Notes: a model not told the origin generated them from the letters alone. DNA of 64,000 nucleotides from Chloroflexota bacterium (GCA_026707745.1 JAPOWG010000007.1:42588-106587); one strand, 5' to 3'. Shown: positions 52,964 through 61,227, numbered from the stretch's first letter. Numbers and translations are program-made.

Positions 52964-54097
52964 GTGGCTGGTGTTACATTCAATCATGTTTCAAAGGATT
53001 TTGGCGATCAACGTGTCGTGTCGGACTTGAACATTGAGGTCGCCGACAAGGAATTTCTGGTTTTCGTCGGACCATCCGGCTGCGGCAAATCGACGAGCTT
53101 GCGCATGCTTGCTGGTCTGGAAGAAATCACCGAGGGCGAGATTTTGATTGGCGATCGTGTTGTCAATAATGTCGCGCCTAAGGACCGCGACGTGGCTATG
53201 GTCTTCCAAAGTTACGCCCTTTATCCGCATATGACCGTGTATGATAACATGGCTTTCGGTTTGAAGCTGCGCAAAACTCCCAAGAAAATCATTGACGAGC
53301 GCGTCCGCGAAGCCGCCAATGAATTGGGTATCGGTCACTTGCTGGATCGGCGTCCGCGCCAACTCTCCGGTGGTCAGCGTCAGCGCGTCGCCGTTGGCCG
53401 CGCGATTGTACGTGAGCCAGCCGTCTTCTTGATGGACGAGCCCCTGTCCAATCTCGATGCCAAGTTGCGCGTCGAAGCGCGTTCCTTTATCAGCCGGCTG
53501 CACCAGCGTCTGGAAACGACCTTCATCTACGTTACACATGACCAGGTCGAAGCCATGACCATGGGAACGCGGATCTGTGTGCTCAATGAAGGCAGGCTGC
53601 AACAGATCGATTCTCCCTATAATCTGTATCACAATCCGCGCAATATATTCGTCGCCGGTTTCATTGGCAGCCCGTCGATGAACTTCTTCGATGCGACCCT
53701 CAAACCGGACGGGGACAACATTGTCGTGGACTTGGGCTCTTTCTCGTTGCGCATGCCCACGAATAAGACTGCAACATATAGTAGCCATATTGGCTCCGAT
53801 GTTGTTTGCGGTATCCGACCAGAAGACATCCATGACTCGAATTACCTGCCGCAGGGCATCATCCCGGCCAACCTCGCGTCCAATGTTGAGGTTGTAGAGC
53901 AGATGGGCAACGAGGTAATCATCTACCTCGAGAGCGGTGGCAAGAACTTCATCGCTCGGACCGATCCTCGCACGGATGCCACCGTCGGTAGCGAAATGAG
54001 CGTGACTTTCAATCTGGACAACATCCACATCTTCGATTCCGACAGCGAAATCTCCTTGGCATACGATGAAAAGCGCAAGGTTGCTCAGAGCGTCTAG
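52964..54097 (+). CDS. Sugar ABC transporter ATPase (UgpC/MsmK/MalK type)
   Basis: CUT1-type import ATPase of 377 residues. Walker A is GPSGCGKSTS, the signature LSGGQRQRVAVGRA, Walker B VFLMDEPLSNLDAKLR, and the H-loop YVTHDQVEAMTMG. The C-terminal OB/TOBE-type regulatory domain is present (VVCGIRPEDIHDS). It starts at GTG with ATCGGAGG upstream and has its own promoter and terminator. No permease is adjacent, so it probably serves several importers, as MsmK does. Confidence 0.95.
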   Translation: MAGVTFNHVSKDFGDQRVVSDLNIEVADKEFLVFVGPSGCGKSTSLRMLAGLEEITEGEILIGDRVVNNVAPKDRDVAMVFQSYALYPHMTVYDNMAFGLKLRKTPKKIIDERVREAANELGIGHLLDRRPRQLSGGQRQRVAVGRAIVREPAVFLMDEPLSNLDAKLRVEARSFISRLHQRLETTFIYVTHDQVEAMTMGTRICVLNEGRLQQIDSPYNLYHNPRNIFVAGFIGSPSMNFFDATLKPDGDNIVVDLGSFSLRMPTNKTATYSSHIGSDVVCGIRPEDIHDSNYLPQGIIPANLASNVEVVEQMGNEVIIYLESGGKNFIARTDPRTDATVGSEMSVTFNLDNIHIFDSDSEISLAYDEKRKVAQSV

Positions 54098-54122
54098 TCG
54101 GGTTTCTCACTTCACAATAAAT

Positions 54123-54164
54123 GCCGAAAGCCGCTCCTACGAGCGGCTTTCGGCGTCTTCTTCT
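54123..54164 (+). terminator. Rho-independent terminator after the ATPase gene
   Basis: Perfect 14-bp stem GCCGAAAGCCGCTC/GAGCGGCTTTCGGC with loop CTAC (54123-54154), followed by GTCTTCTTCT. It lies 25 bases after the stop. Confidence 0.88.
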
Positions 54165-54184
54165 GATGTCTCCAACAGACTCTG

Positions 54185-54493
54185 CTAAAGCGCCGGGCGA
54201 AACTTGTATCCGTAGACAATCATTCCTTGAGACCCGTCAGTCGTAAGTTTGCGGGTCACCATCTCTACTCGATCCCCAATTTGCACGGATCCGTCAATAT
54301 CCGTCAACTGCGCTGTGACCAACCCGCCGTCATCCAGTTCCACCAACGCTACGTAGTACGGCGCCTGCGATTCGTAGCCCAAAGGCGGCTCCTGCAATAG
54401 CGTATAACTGTAAACCGTGCCAACCATGGCGGATTGATAGCCCTTGGCGCGCGAATACAGCGTTTCGGAATCCTGTGACTCTTGGTCAAGCAT
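54185..54493 (-). CDS. DUF35 OB-fold protein, partner of thiolase/HMG-CoA synthase
   Basis: A 102-residue OB-fold domain of the DUF35 family, with VGTVYSYTLLQEPPLGYESQ, PYYVALVELDDGGLVTAQL and the C-terminal VEMVTRKLTTDGSQGMIVYG. In archaea DUF35 bridges acetoacetyl-CoA thiolase and HMG-CoA synthase in one complex that channels acetoacetyl-CoA. This protein has only the OB part; the N-terminal Zn-ribbon segment is in a separate upstream ORF whose TAA overlaps this ATG. It is the last gene of the HMGR-HMGS-thiolase operon. Confidence 0.88.
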   Translation of the reverse strand: MLDQESQDSETLYSRAKGYQSAMVGTVYSYTLLQEPPLGYESQAPYYVALVELDDGGLVTAQLTDIDGSVQIGDRVEMVTRKLTTDGSQGMIVYGYKFRPAL

Positions 54494-54654
54494 TAGGCTC
54501 TCTCTGCCTCTAGCGCTTCCTCGCGGCGCAGCGCGACTGGATGCCTGTCTTTGGCCTGGCGTTTGACTTCCAGCCTCCGGCCGGCGCCTTCAGCGCTTCT
54601 GATCAAGCGATAGCGAAGTTTGTTATTACGCCAGTATTTGGCTACCCGCATCAT
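54493..54654 (-). CDS. Split-off, Cys-less Zn-ribbon-like N-terminal part of DUF35
   Basis: A 53-codon ORF with a strong AAGGAG site, two possible ATGs (54654, 54651) and a TAA that overlaps the OB-fold gene's ATG (TAATG). The product begins VAKYWRNNKLRYRLI, like the N-terminus of DUF35 proteins (xYWR...RYxL). Where the first Zn-ribbon knuckle (C-x-x-C-G) is expected it reads AEGAGRR. Where the second knuckle (C-P-x-C-R-R-E) is expected it reads HPVALRREE. No other frame restores a C-x-x-C pair. The ribosome site and coupling indicate a real gene. The Zn-ribbon relation is inferred. Confidence 0.7.
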   Translation of the reverse strand: MMRVAKYWRNNKLRYRLIRSAEGAGRRLEVKRQAKDRHPVALRREEALEAERA

Positions 54655-54716
54655 GTTACTCCTTGCCCCCCAGCTTTGATCTTCGCCATCACTTTACGAT
54701 TGACTGCCTATCAAAA

Positions 54717-54730
54717 GCTATCGTGATAGC
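54717..54730. promoter_or_regulatory. Palindrome GCTATCGTGATAGC, copy 1
   Basis: Inverted repeat of 14 bases (6-base arms, TGATAG repeated just beyond on the minus strand) in the 97-base gap between the thiolase stop and the split DUF35 genes. It differs by one central base from the palindrome at the HMG-CoA reductase promoter. Confidence 0.55.
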
Positions 54731-54751
54731 AATTGACACTGTCATAGCCTC

Positions 54752-55921
54752 TCAAGCTTCGTCCGGCTGTCTCTGCAAGATGTGCGTTACTACGGTACTT
54801 CCCGGACCGGCGATATTTTGGATGAGCGCCCGCCGCGCGTCCGGAACTTGATTCGAGCCCGCGGACTCGCGCAATTGCAGCGTCGATTCCACGGCTTGGT
54901 AGATGCCGGTAGCTCCGCCAGGATTGCCCCGGCTCTTTAAGCCTCCGAAAGTGCTAATGGGAAGATCGCCGTCCAGAGAAATATTCGCTCCCTTTTCTGA
55001 CGCCAGCGTCCAACCAGCGCCCGAGGGACAATATCCCATCGCTTCAAGCGCAAGCGTTGTCATGATGGTATAGGCATCATGCAATTCAAACAGATCGATA
55101 TCCTCGCGCCCGAGTTGGGCTTGTTCCAGCGCGCCAAAAAACGATTTTTCGATTGCCCCGAATTGCAGTGGATCGTCGCGGTCCTGCAACATAAATCGAT
55201 CCGTCGCAACCGCGCTTGCGCAGATTTGCACGGGCCGCGGCACCATATCAGCCGCGAGCTCTGACTCAACCACTACGACGGCTGCGGCTCCGTCTCCATC
55301 CGGCGCGCAGTCAAACAGGCTGACCGGGTCAGCAATCATCGGCGCTTTGGCAAATGCCCCATCTCGTAACCTGTTGCGATACATCGCGCAAGGATTGACA
55401 GCGCCATTTCTATGGGCGTTGATGCTGAATCCTTCAAAGTCCGACAGAGTCAGATCGTTCTGATACATGTATCGCCGCATCACCAGCGCGGCCAAGGCGG
55501 TCATGGTCACCCCGTTGACCGATTCCAGGTCGGCATCCAGGCTGATAGTTCGCGCGCCCACACGCGCGGGACCAACGATGTCAGTCGCCTTCTCAACGCC
55601 GACGACCAGCGCCGACCTAACCAATCCGGACTCCACGGCGAAACAAGCGGTTCGCAGCGCGACGCCACCCGACGCATCGCCCGCTTCACATGTGAATGCC
55701 TCGATACCGTTCATCCCTAACTCGGCGCCGATCAAGCCCCCCAACTGGGTCTGTTGGTTAAATGTCGCGCCATAGGCATTGCCGACGTACAAAGCATCGA
55801 CATGAGCGATTCCTGCATCTTCGAGGGCTAATCGGGCTGCTGCCGCGGCCAGCTCGCGAATACCTTTAGACCAGTGCTCGCGCACCGGGATCATGCCTGC
55901 GCCGACGATTGATACATTCAT
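54752..55921 (-). CDS. Archaeal-type thiolase (acetoacetyl-CoA thiolase candidate)
   Basis: A 389-residue thiolase-fold protein, first step of the mevalonate route (two acetyl-CoA to acetoacetyl-CoA). It has LVVGVEKATDIVG, ELHDAYTIMTTLALEAMG with the HDA motif and GGLKSRGNPGGATGIYQ. In most thiolases the nucleophile lies in C-A-S-G; here the text is TCEAGDASGG, with Asp at that place and a Cys five residues earlier. The usual G-H-P reads G-N-P. Its position between HMG-CoA synthase and DUF35 matches the archaeal channelling complex. Confidence 0.87.
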   Translation of the reverse strand: MNVSIVGAGMIPVREHWSKGIRELAAAAARLALEDAGIAHVDALYVGNAYGATFNQQTQLGGLIGAELGMNGIEAFTCEAGDASGGVALRTACFAVESGLVRSALVVGVEKATDIVGPARVGARTISLDADLESVNGVTMTALAALVMRRYMYQNDLTLSDFEGFSINAHRNGAVNPCAMYRNRLRDGAFAKAPMIADPVSLFDCAPDGDGAAAVVVVESELAADMVPRPVQICASAVATDRFMLQDRDDPLQFGAIEKSFFGALEQAQLGREDIDLFELHDAYTIMTTLALEAMGYCPSGAGWTLASEKGANISLDGDLPISTFGGLKSRGNPGGATGIYQAVESTLQLRESAGSNQVPDARRALIQNIAGPGSTVVTHILQRQPDEA

Positions 55922-55927
55922 GTCAGA

Positions 55928-56995
55928 CTAGTCCTTGAGTTTGTCGCGATAGCGAACGTAAGTAGCGTAGTCAATTTCGATACGGCGATGAATATAGTCC
56001 CGAGTAGACGACAATTCTTTCGGCTTCTCGTCGATCCTGTCGGTAACGTACAGGTCAAACGCGTCAGATCCTGCGCCACTGCCATAGCTGACCATCAGAA
56101 TCCGATCGCCGGGACTCGCACGATCGAGGATCGCGGTCAATCCGATCATGCACGAGCCGGAGTAAACATTTCCAATATCGTTTGCGAGTAAGCCCGCCGT
56201 GATTTGTTCTGTCGCGAAGCCAAGTGACTTGGCGGCGCGTGCGGGAAACTTGACGTTGGGCTGATGAAAAACGGCGTGTTGATAATCTTGCGCGCTACTG
56301 CCCATCATATCCATCAGCGCCGATGCCGCTGCTATAGTATGGGCGAAGTAGGCTGGTTCACCGGTGAAGCGATCCCCATGGCTGGGAAAAGTTTCCCCGG
56401 ATCTGCGCCAGAAGTCGGGCGTATCCGTTACGTAACTGTAACTCCCTTGATAGACGGCGTAACTTTCCTCCGCCGGTCCCAATATAAAAGCGGCGCCACC
56501 GGAACCAGCTGTAAACTCCAGAGCATCGCCGGGCCTGCCTTGGGCTGTGTCCATGCCAATACTTAATGTATAGCGCGCCATACCGCTGCCCACGATCCCA
56601 ATCGACGCCTGCACGGCTTCGGTACCGGCTTTGCAGGCGAACTCCCAGTCTGCGGCCTGAATATTGGGGGAGGCGCCAATGCTTTCGGCGACGATCGTAC
56701 TCGACGGCTTTACCGCGTAGGGATGGCTTTCGCTGCCAACCCAAACCGCGCGAATATCTTCTGCGGCAATCTCGGCACAAGCGATAGCGTTGCGCGCCGC
56801 CTCAATCGACATCGTGATCACATCTTCGTCTATGCCCGCCACTGCCTTTTCCCGCACCGGCGCAGCACTGTGCCCGTTCGTCCATATTCGCGAGATCTCG
56901 TGGCCGGGCAACCGGTAACACGGTATGTAGGCGCCATATCCGACGATGCCTACGCCTCGATCCGGCTTCATTAACCAGCTTGATTCACTGTTCAT
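55928..56995 (-). CDS. Hydroxymethylglutaryl-CoA synthase
   Basis: Condenses acetyl-CoA with acetoacetyl-CoA to HMG-CoA. It starts [20 protein letters not shown], the archaeal-type N-terminus. The catalytic Cys is in [14 protein letters not shown], the general base Glu near [16 protein letters not shown], and the His in [25 protein letters not shown] is also typical. The 355-residue length matches the archaeal form. The ATG overlaps the HMGR stop (ATGA), and thiolase follows after six bases. Confidence 0.94.
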   Translation of the reverse strand: MNSESSWLMKPDRGVGIVGYGAYIPCYRLPGHEISRIWTNGHSAAPVREKAVAGIDEDVITMSIEAARNAIACAEIAAEDIRAVWVGSESHPYAVKPSSTIVAESIGASPNIQAADWEFACKAGTEAVQASIGIVGSGMARYTLSIGMDTAQGRPGDALEFTAGSGGAAFILGPAEESYAVYQGSYSYVTDTPDFWRRSGETFPSHGDRFTGEPAYFAHTIAAASALMDMMGSSAQDYQHAVFHQPNVKFPARAAKSLGFATEQITAGLLANDIGNVYSGSCMIGLTAILDRASPGDRILMVSYGSGAGSDAFDLYVTDRIDEKPKELSSTRDYIHRRIEIDYATYVRYRDKLKD

Positions 56996-58284
56996 GTTCG
57001 TGACTTTCGTTGCTTGACCAGTTCTCTTGCGCGTTCCAATCGAATCTCGCCCTCCTCTTTCATTTGTTTCGCTATCGCAACAACGTCTTCTGTATGGGCT
57101 CCGGCCGCAATCGCTAGCTGGCGGGCGTGCATACGCATATGTCCGCTCTGAATGCCATCGGTGGCCAGCGCGCGCATGGCCGCCAGGTTTTGCGCCAGCC
57201 CAACCGCCGCCGCCACTTCCGCCAGTTGTCGAGCCGACTGAACGCCAAGGATCTTGAGCGCGGTCTGCGCCAGGCGATGGACGCGCGTTGCCCCTCCGAC
57301 AATGCCGACCGCCAGGGGCAATTCAATTCGCCCTCGCAAGTCACCGCCTCCGTCTTTCCACCAGCGGGAAAGGCTCGAATAGCGGCCGTCGCGCGCCGCA
57401 TAGGCATGCGCGCCCGCTTCGACTGCCCGCCAGTCATTCCCGGTAGCGATCAGCAGCGCATCAATACCGTTCATGATGCCCTTGTTGTGCGTGGCCGCGC
57501 GGTAAGGATCCAACTCGGCGAACAAGGCGGCTTCCAGAATGCCATCGATGACTTCCGGCCCGCTCGCGTATTTGTTGCCGAGGGCGGAGGCGGGAATACT
57601 GCCTTCCGCCCATGCCCTTCTATTGTCGGACAGATTGCTTAGAATCCGCAGATTTGCTCGACTGCCGGTGATCTTTTCGATGAATGGCGAGACGTGTTCC
57701 AGCGCTGTATTCACTGCGTTCGCACCCATGGCATCACGCGCATCATAGAGCAGATGAACGACGATCATTTCCCCTATGCTTGTATTCTCGAAAACGCGAG
57801 TGCGCACGTCGACGGCCCCGCCTCCGCGCCCTTTGATGCTGCCCGCTGTTTCGTTCGCCTTGTCAATTATCTCCGCCTTATGCTGCTCAATAATCTGGAC
57901 AACGCGATCCCTGTCCTTGATATCAAGCAGTTGAATTTGGCCCGTCATCAGTGGATCGTCGCTCGACGCCTGGAAGCCCCCACCCGCCCGAAACAACTTG
58001 GCGGCAAAACTGCAAGCGGCAACGACCGATGGCTCTTCAATGACCATTGGAATCAGGTAGTCGATGTCATTGATCAAGAAGTTCGTAGCGACGCCGAATG
58101 GCAAGGAATATCGTCCTATGACATTTTCGATCATCATATCGGCCTCGTGCAAAGCCAAGCCGCCTTCTTCCAGGCTTTGCAGGTCCTTGGCCGAAAGATC
58201 GGCCCAATCGCGGGTGATCGCCTGCCTCTCGGCAAGTGACCGCTTATACAAGCCTGATATGGTTGATCGTCGTTCTCGCGTCAT
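56992..58284 (-). CDS. Class II hydroxymethylglutaryl-CoA reductase
   Basis: Reduces HMG-CoA to mevalonate. The sequence is of the class II (Pseudomonas mevalonii) type: [20 protein letters not shown] and [18 protein letters not shown]. Catalytic residues are Glu in IEEPSVVAA, Lys in [10 protein letters not shown], Asp in ATGNDWRA and His near the C-terminus in [12 protein letters not shown]. The cofactor motif is [13 protein letters not shown]. At 430 residues it is standard. It is the first gene of the operon, with a palindrome in the promoter spacer. Confidence 0.95.
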   Translation of the reverse strand: MTRERRSTISGLYKRSLAERQAITRDWADLSAKDLQSLEEGGLALHEADMMIENVIGRYSLPFGVATNFLINDIDYLIPMVIEEPSVVAACSFAAKLFRAGGGFQASSDDPLMTGQIQLLDIKDRDRVVQIIEQHKAEIIDKANETAGSIKGRGGGAVDVRTRVFENTSIGEMIVVHLLYDARDAMGANAVNTALEHVSPFIEKITGSRANLRILSNLSDNRRAWAEGSIPASALGNKYASGPEVIDGILEAALFAELDPYRAATHNKGIMNGIDALLIATGNDWRAVEAGAHAYAARDGRYSSLSRWWKDGGGDLRGRIELPLAVGIVGGATRVHRLAQTALKILGVQSARQLAEVAAAVGLAQNLAAMRALATDGIQSGHMRMHARQLAIAAGAHTEDVVAIAKQMKEEGEIRLERARELVKQRKSRT

Positions 58285-58316
58285 AATGCCATCTTACTCG
58301 CTGGCTGCTTGCAGAA

Positions 58317-58345
58317 TCTATCATCGCTATCGCGATAGCTATCAA
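58317..58345 (-). promoter_or_regulatory. HMG-CoA reductase operon promoter with palindrome GCTATCGCGATAGC (copy 2)
   Basis: On the minus strand TTGATA (58345-58340) and GATAGA (58322-58317) are 17 bases apart. A perfect 14-base palindrome (58326-58339) fills the spacer, where a bound protein would block RNA polymerase. The -10 box is weak, which would fit an activated or tightly controlled promoter. Confidence 0.55.
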
Positions 58346-58402
58346 ATTACATAGTGACAGAGTTTTGCCAAAGCTGATGAAGGGCTTCTGGCTGAAGAAA
58401 AC

Positions 58403-58426
58403 AAAAAAGCCCACCGTTTAGTGGAC
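58403..58426 (-). terminator. Terminator after the small membrane-protein gene
   Basis: On the minus strand a 6-bp stem GTCCAC/GTGGGC (one G-T pair) with loop TAAACG is followed by TTTTTT. It lies 25 bases after the stop at 58452. Confidence 0.75.
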
Positions 58427-58451
58427 TTCGTCGTTGAGAAATCAGGACCCG

Positions 58452-58700
58452 TTAATCTGGCAAAATGCGTGTGCCCATAAAGGCGTCCAACCAGATGACG
58501 AAAACAAGACCGATTGGGATCGACGTGAAGAGATAATAGATTATCCCGTATTCTTCGATACTAACACCCTGCGGCGTTTGCACTGCGCTAAAGAGCGGCA
58601 GCATATCGAAGCCCACTGTTATGATCCCGTAACCGACGAGGAGACCCAACACCATCGAGATCACCCAAACAACGATTCGACGGATCGTAAGACTTGACAT
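58452..58700 (-). CDS. Small two-helix membrane protein of unknown function
   Basis: The ATG at 58700 has GGAG seven bases upstream and gives 82 residues; the longer frame to 58766 is unlikely. Two hydrophobic segments are seen (about 8-28, RRIVVWVISMVLGLLVGYGI, and about 56-75, LFTSIPIGLVFVIWLDAF), joined by a short loop with acidic residues. No family is recognised. It is monocistronic with its own terminator and is divergent from the oxoamine-synthase gene. Confidence 0.65.
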   Translation of the reverse strand: MSSLTIRRIVVWVISMVLGLLVGYGIITVGFDMLPLFSAVQTPQGVSIEEYGIIYYLFTSIPIGLVFVIWLDAFMGTRILPD

Positions 58701-58754
58701 AACTCGCTCCGTATACGCTCTTGCTGAACGCCCGTTATTGTACGACGAATTGCC

Positions 58755-58801
58755 GGTCAAGCGCAAGTGAAGGATTGCACAAGTACGTCGTGCGCTTGCC
58801 G
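58755..58801. promoter_or_regulatory. Long inverted repeat in divergent promoter region
   Basis: CGG-T-CAAGCGCA (58754-58765) pairs with TGCGCTTGCCG (58791-58801), 11 pairs with one bulged base, around 25 bases. It is between the small membrane-protein gene and the oxoamine-synthase gene. Confidence 0.4.
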
Positions 58802-58913
58802 ATTGAATGTTGTTAAACGGTGGTCGCCCTGTTACACTCTTGAAAGTTCGAACTTGCTCCCAGACGTTCGCACCTTCGTTTCCACGCTTTTGTCACAAGA
58901 CCGGGAGAATACT

Positions 58914-60113
58914 GTGGCCGATATATACGACAAGTTAGCGGGATTTACGGTCGCCAGGGAAGCCATGGAAATGGGTATATACCCTTTCTTCCGCGCTCTA
59001 AGCGACTCCGAAGGAACGACCGCGACGTTCGAAGACAAAGACGTAGTCATGTTGGGGTCCAACAATTACCTGGGCCTGACAACCGACAGTCGCGTGCAAG
59101 CGGCGGCGATCGAAGCGACAAAGCGTTACGGCACTAGCGTCACCGGATCGCGATTTCTCAACGGAACGCTCGAACTGCACCTCGAGGCGGACCGGCGTCT
59201 GGCTCAGTTTGTGGGCAAAGAAGCGGCGCTGGTTTTTTCCACCGGGTACCAGACGAACCTCGGCACTGTCTCCGCTTTAATCGGGAAGAACGATGTGGCG
59301 ATCCTCGACAAGGATGTGCACGCATCTGTTGTTGACGGGGTTTCCATGTCGCGCGGCATGATGAAACGCTTCAAACACAATGACATTGGCGACCTCGAAC
59401 GTGTCTTGAGCAGGATACCGGAGGAACATGGCAAGATTGTCATGGTCGATGGGGTCTATAGCATGGGCGGCGACTTCGCCCTATTGCCACAGATTGTAGA
59501 AGTATGCAAAAGATATGACGCGCGCATTCTCGTTGACGACGCGCATGGCATTGGTGTCGCCGGGGGCGGCCGTGGGACGGCAGCGCACTTTGGCCTAACC
59601 GATCAGGTCGACCTCATTATGGGAACATTTAGCAAGAGCTTCGCTTCTATTGGGGGATTCATCGCCGGGTCGGCCGACGTTATTCACTATATACAGCATC
59701 ACGCCCGATCGCTGATTTTTTCCGCTGCATTGCCCGCGCCGAACTTGGCGGCGGTCCTGGCGGCACTGGACATCATCGAAAATGAACCGGAACATGTCCA
59801 ACAGGTTTGGAAGAACGCGGAATACATGCGCAAGGGTTTAGTCGAGCTCGGGTATGATACTTTCAATAGTCAGACGCCAATCATTCCAGTCAAGATTGGG
59901 GAGCAGTTTCGCACGGGCCTTACCTGGATGGCATTGATCGAAGAAGGTGTATATACCAACCCGGTCGTGCCGCCCGCAACACCGCCCAATCAAGCCCTCT
60001 TGCGCACGAGCTACATAGCTACGCATCGCCAGAAACACCTTGATCGCGCCTTGGTTGCCTTCGAGAGAGTAGGCAAAAACCTCGACTTGATCCCGTCTCG
60101 CGAGACCGTGTAA
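58914..60113 (+). CDS. PLP-dependent alpha-oxoamine synthase (serine palmitoyltransferase/KBL-like)
   Basis: A fold-type I PLP enzyme that condenses an amino acid with an acyl-CoA. The GTG at 58914 with GGGAG seven bases upstream gives 399 residues. Family text: LGSNNYLGLTTDSRV, GTSVTGSRFLNGTLELHLEA, DDAHGIGVAGGGRGTAAHFG and the PLP Lys in GTFSKSFASIGGF. The block GSRFLNGTLELHLE and the following AALVFSTGYQTNLG resemble Bacteroidota serine palmitoyltransferases, so long-chain-base synthesis is possible. Glycine C-acetyltransferase or 8-amino-7-oxononanoate synthase are alternatives. Confidence 0.85.
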   Translation: MADIYDKLAGFTVAREAMEMGIYPFFRALSDSEGTTATFEDKDVVMLGSNNYLGLTTDSRVQAAAIEATKRYGTSVTGSRFLNGTLELHLEADRRLAQFVGKEAALVFSTGYQTNLGTVSALIGKNDVAILDKDVHASVVDGVSMSRGMMKRFKHNDIGDLERVLSRIPEEHGKIVMVDGVYSMGGDFALLPQIVEVCKRYDARILVDDAHGIGVAGGGRGTAAHFGLTDQVDLIMGTFSKSFASIGGFIAGSADVIHYIQHHARSLIFSAALPAPNLAAVLAALDIIENEPEHVQQVWKNAEYMRKGLVELGYDTFNSQTPIIPVKIGEQFRTGLTWMALIEEGVYTNPVVPPATPPNQALLRTSYIATHRQKHLDRALVAFERVGKNLDLIPSRETV

Positions 60114-60154
60114 GCGCAGAAGCCAGTGCTTGCCTCGGAGGGTCTGGCCTCAGT

Positions 60155-61210
60155 TTAGGCGCCATATACCATCAGGCGGCCTGCGCCATCTATTACGTCC
60201 CCGATGATCACCGCATCGTCGCCGTTGTGGCGCAAATCGTCAAGCAAGTTTGCTGCGCTTTCCGCCGCCACCGACATCAACAGTCCCCCTGACGTCTGCG
60301 GATCGAAAAGCAGCGCCGCGCTATTGGCGTCGGCCCTGTCCGGAAACGAGAGCCAGCGCGAGAAGTATTCACGATTGCGTTCCATACCACCCGGGAATAT
60401 GCCGCGCTTCGCATAAGTCATCGTTCCCGGCAGCCAAGCGAGCGCGTCAAAGTTCAGGCGGAGATCAACCCCGCTTAAGCGAGCCATTTCATGTCCATGT
60501 CCAGCCAAGCCGAATCCCGTAATGTCGGTCATCGCGCCTACGCTATGCAATTGCGCGCATTCTGCTGCGCTGCGATTGAGCCGAGACATTGCGTTGACGG
60601 CGCTCTCGATATGCGCCGAGGACGCCAGCCCACGCTTCAACGCGGTCGTAATGACACCCGTCCCAAGAGGTTTGCTCAGAATAAGTTTGTCGCCTGGTCG
60701 CGCGCCGGCTTTGCGAATGATATTTGCTGCCGGGACCACGCCGGTCACCGATAAACCGTATTTTGGCTCATCATCGCTTATTGAGTGCCCGCCTGCGATG
60801 ACTGCGCCGGCTTCTCGCACCTTTTCTGCCCCACCCCGTAGAATCTCTTGGAGGATATCTAGCCCGAGACCGTCGGGATAAGCTACCAGGTTAATTGCCA
60901 GCAATGGTTCGCCGCCCATCGCGTAAACATCGCTGAGCGCATTCGCCGCGGCAATCGCGCCAAATTCATAGGGAGTATCTACAACAGGTGGGAAAAAATC
61001 CGTTGTGCTTATGATCGCGCGGCCGTCATCCAATCGATAAACCGCCGCATCATCTGGCTCGGACAAGCCTACCAGCACCTGCGGAAATTCTTCAGACTTA
61101 AAATTGTCACTGAGTGGCTGCAAGACTTGCGCCAAATCGCCCGGGTTGAGCTTGGACGCTCAACCGGCGCAGGTGGCCAAGCTCGTTAGCTTGATTTCAA
61201 CTTCGCTCAT
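60155..61210 (-). CDS. selD: Selenide, water dikinase SelD, selenocysteine-containing
   Basis: SelD makes selenophosphate from selenide and ATP. The visible frame starts at 61135, but the true ATG is 61210, with AAGGTG eight bases upstream. The added codons read M-S-E-V-E-I-K-L-T-S-L-A-T-C-A-G, then TGA at codon 17 (61162-61160), then A-S-K-L-N-P-G-D-L. This is where SelD has its catalytic Cys or Sec, so the TGA encodes selenocysteine. Further motifs: DDAAVYRLDDGRAIISTTDF, FGAIAAANALSDVYAMGG, VIAGGHSI, DITGFGLAGHGHEMA and FDPQTSGGLL. Total length is 351 residues. The TGA lies in a perfect 8-bp hairpin. Confidence 0.93.
61144..61165 (-). promoter_or_regulatory. Hairpin containing the selD UGA codon (possible SECIS part)
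   Basis: On the minus strand GGTTGAGC pairs with GCTCAACC around loop GTCCAA, and a further CCGG/CCGG can extend it past a bulged C. The UGA is in the 5' arm. Bacterial SECIS loops usually lie about 16-37 bases after UGA, so this hairpin alone may not be the SelB site. Confidence 0.45.
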
Positions 61211-61227
61211 TAGCTACACCTTCCAAT

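Noticed and set aside
52991..54028. 345-codon open frame opposite the ABC ATPase
   Set aside because: Antisense shadow of a well-conserved ATPase gene; no recognisable protein features.
54493..54751. Frameshift as an explanation for the missing DUF35 Zn-ribbon
   Set aside because: No other frame has a C-x-x-C pair, and the small ORF has its own strong ribosome site and TAATG coupling.
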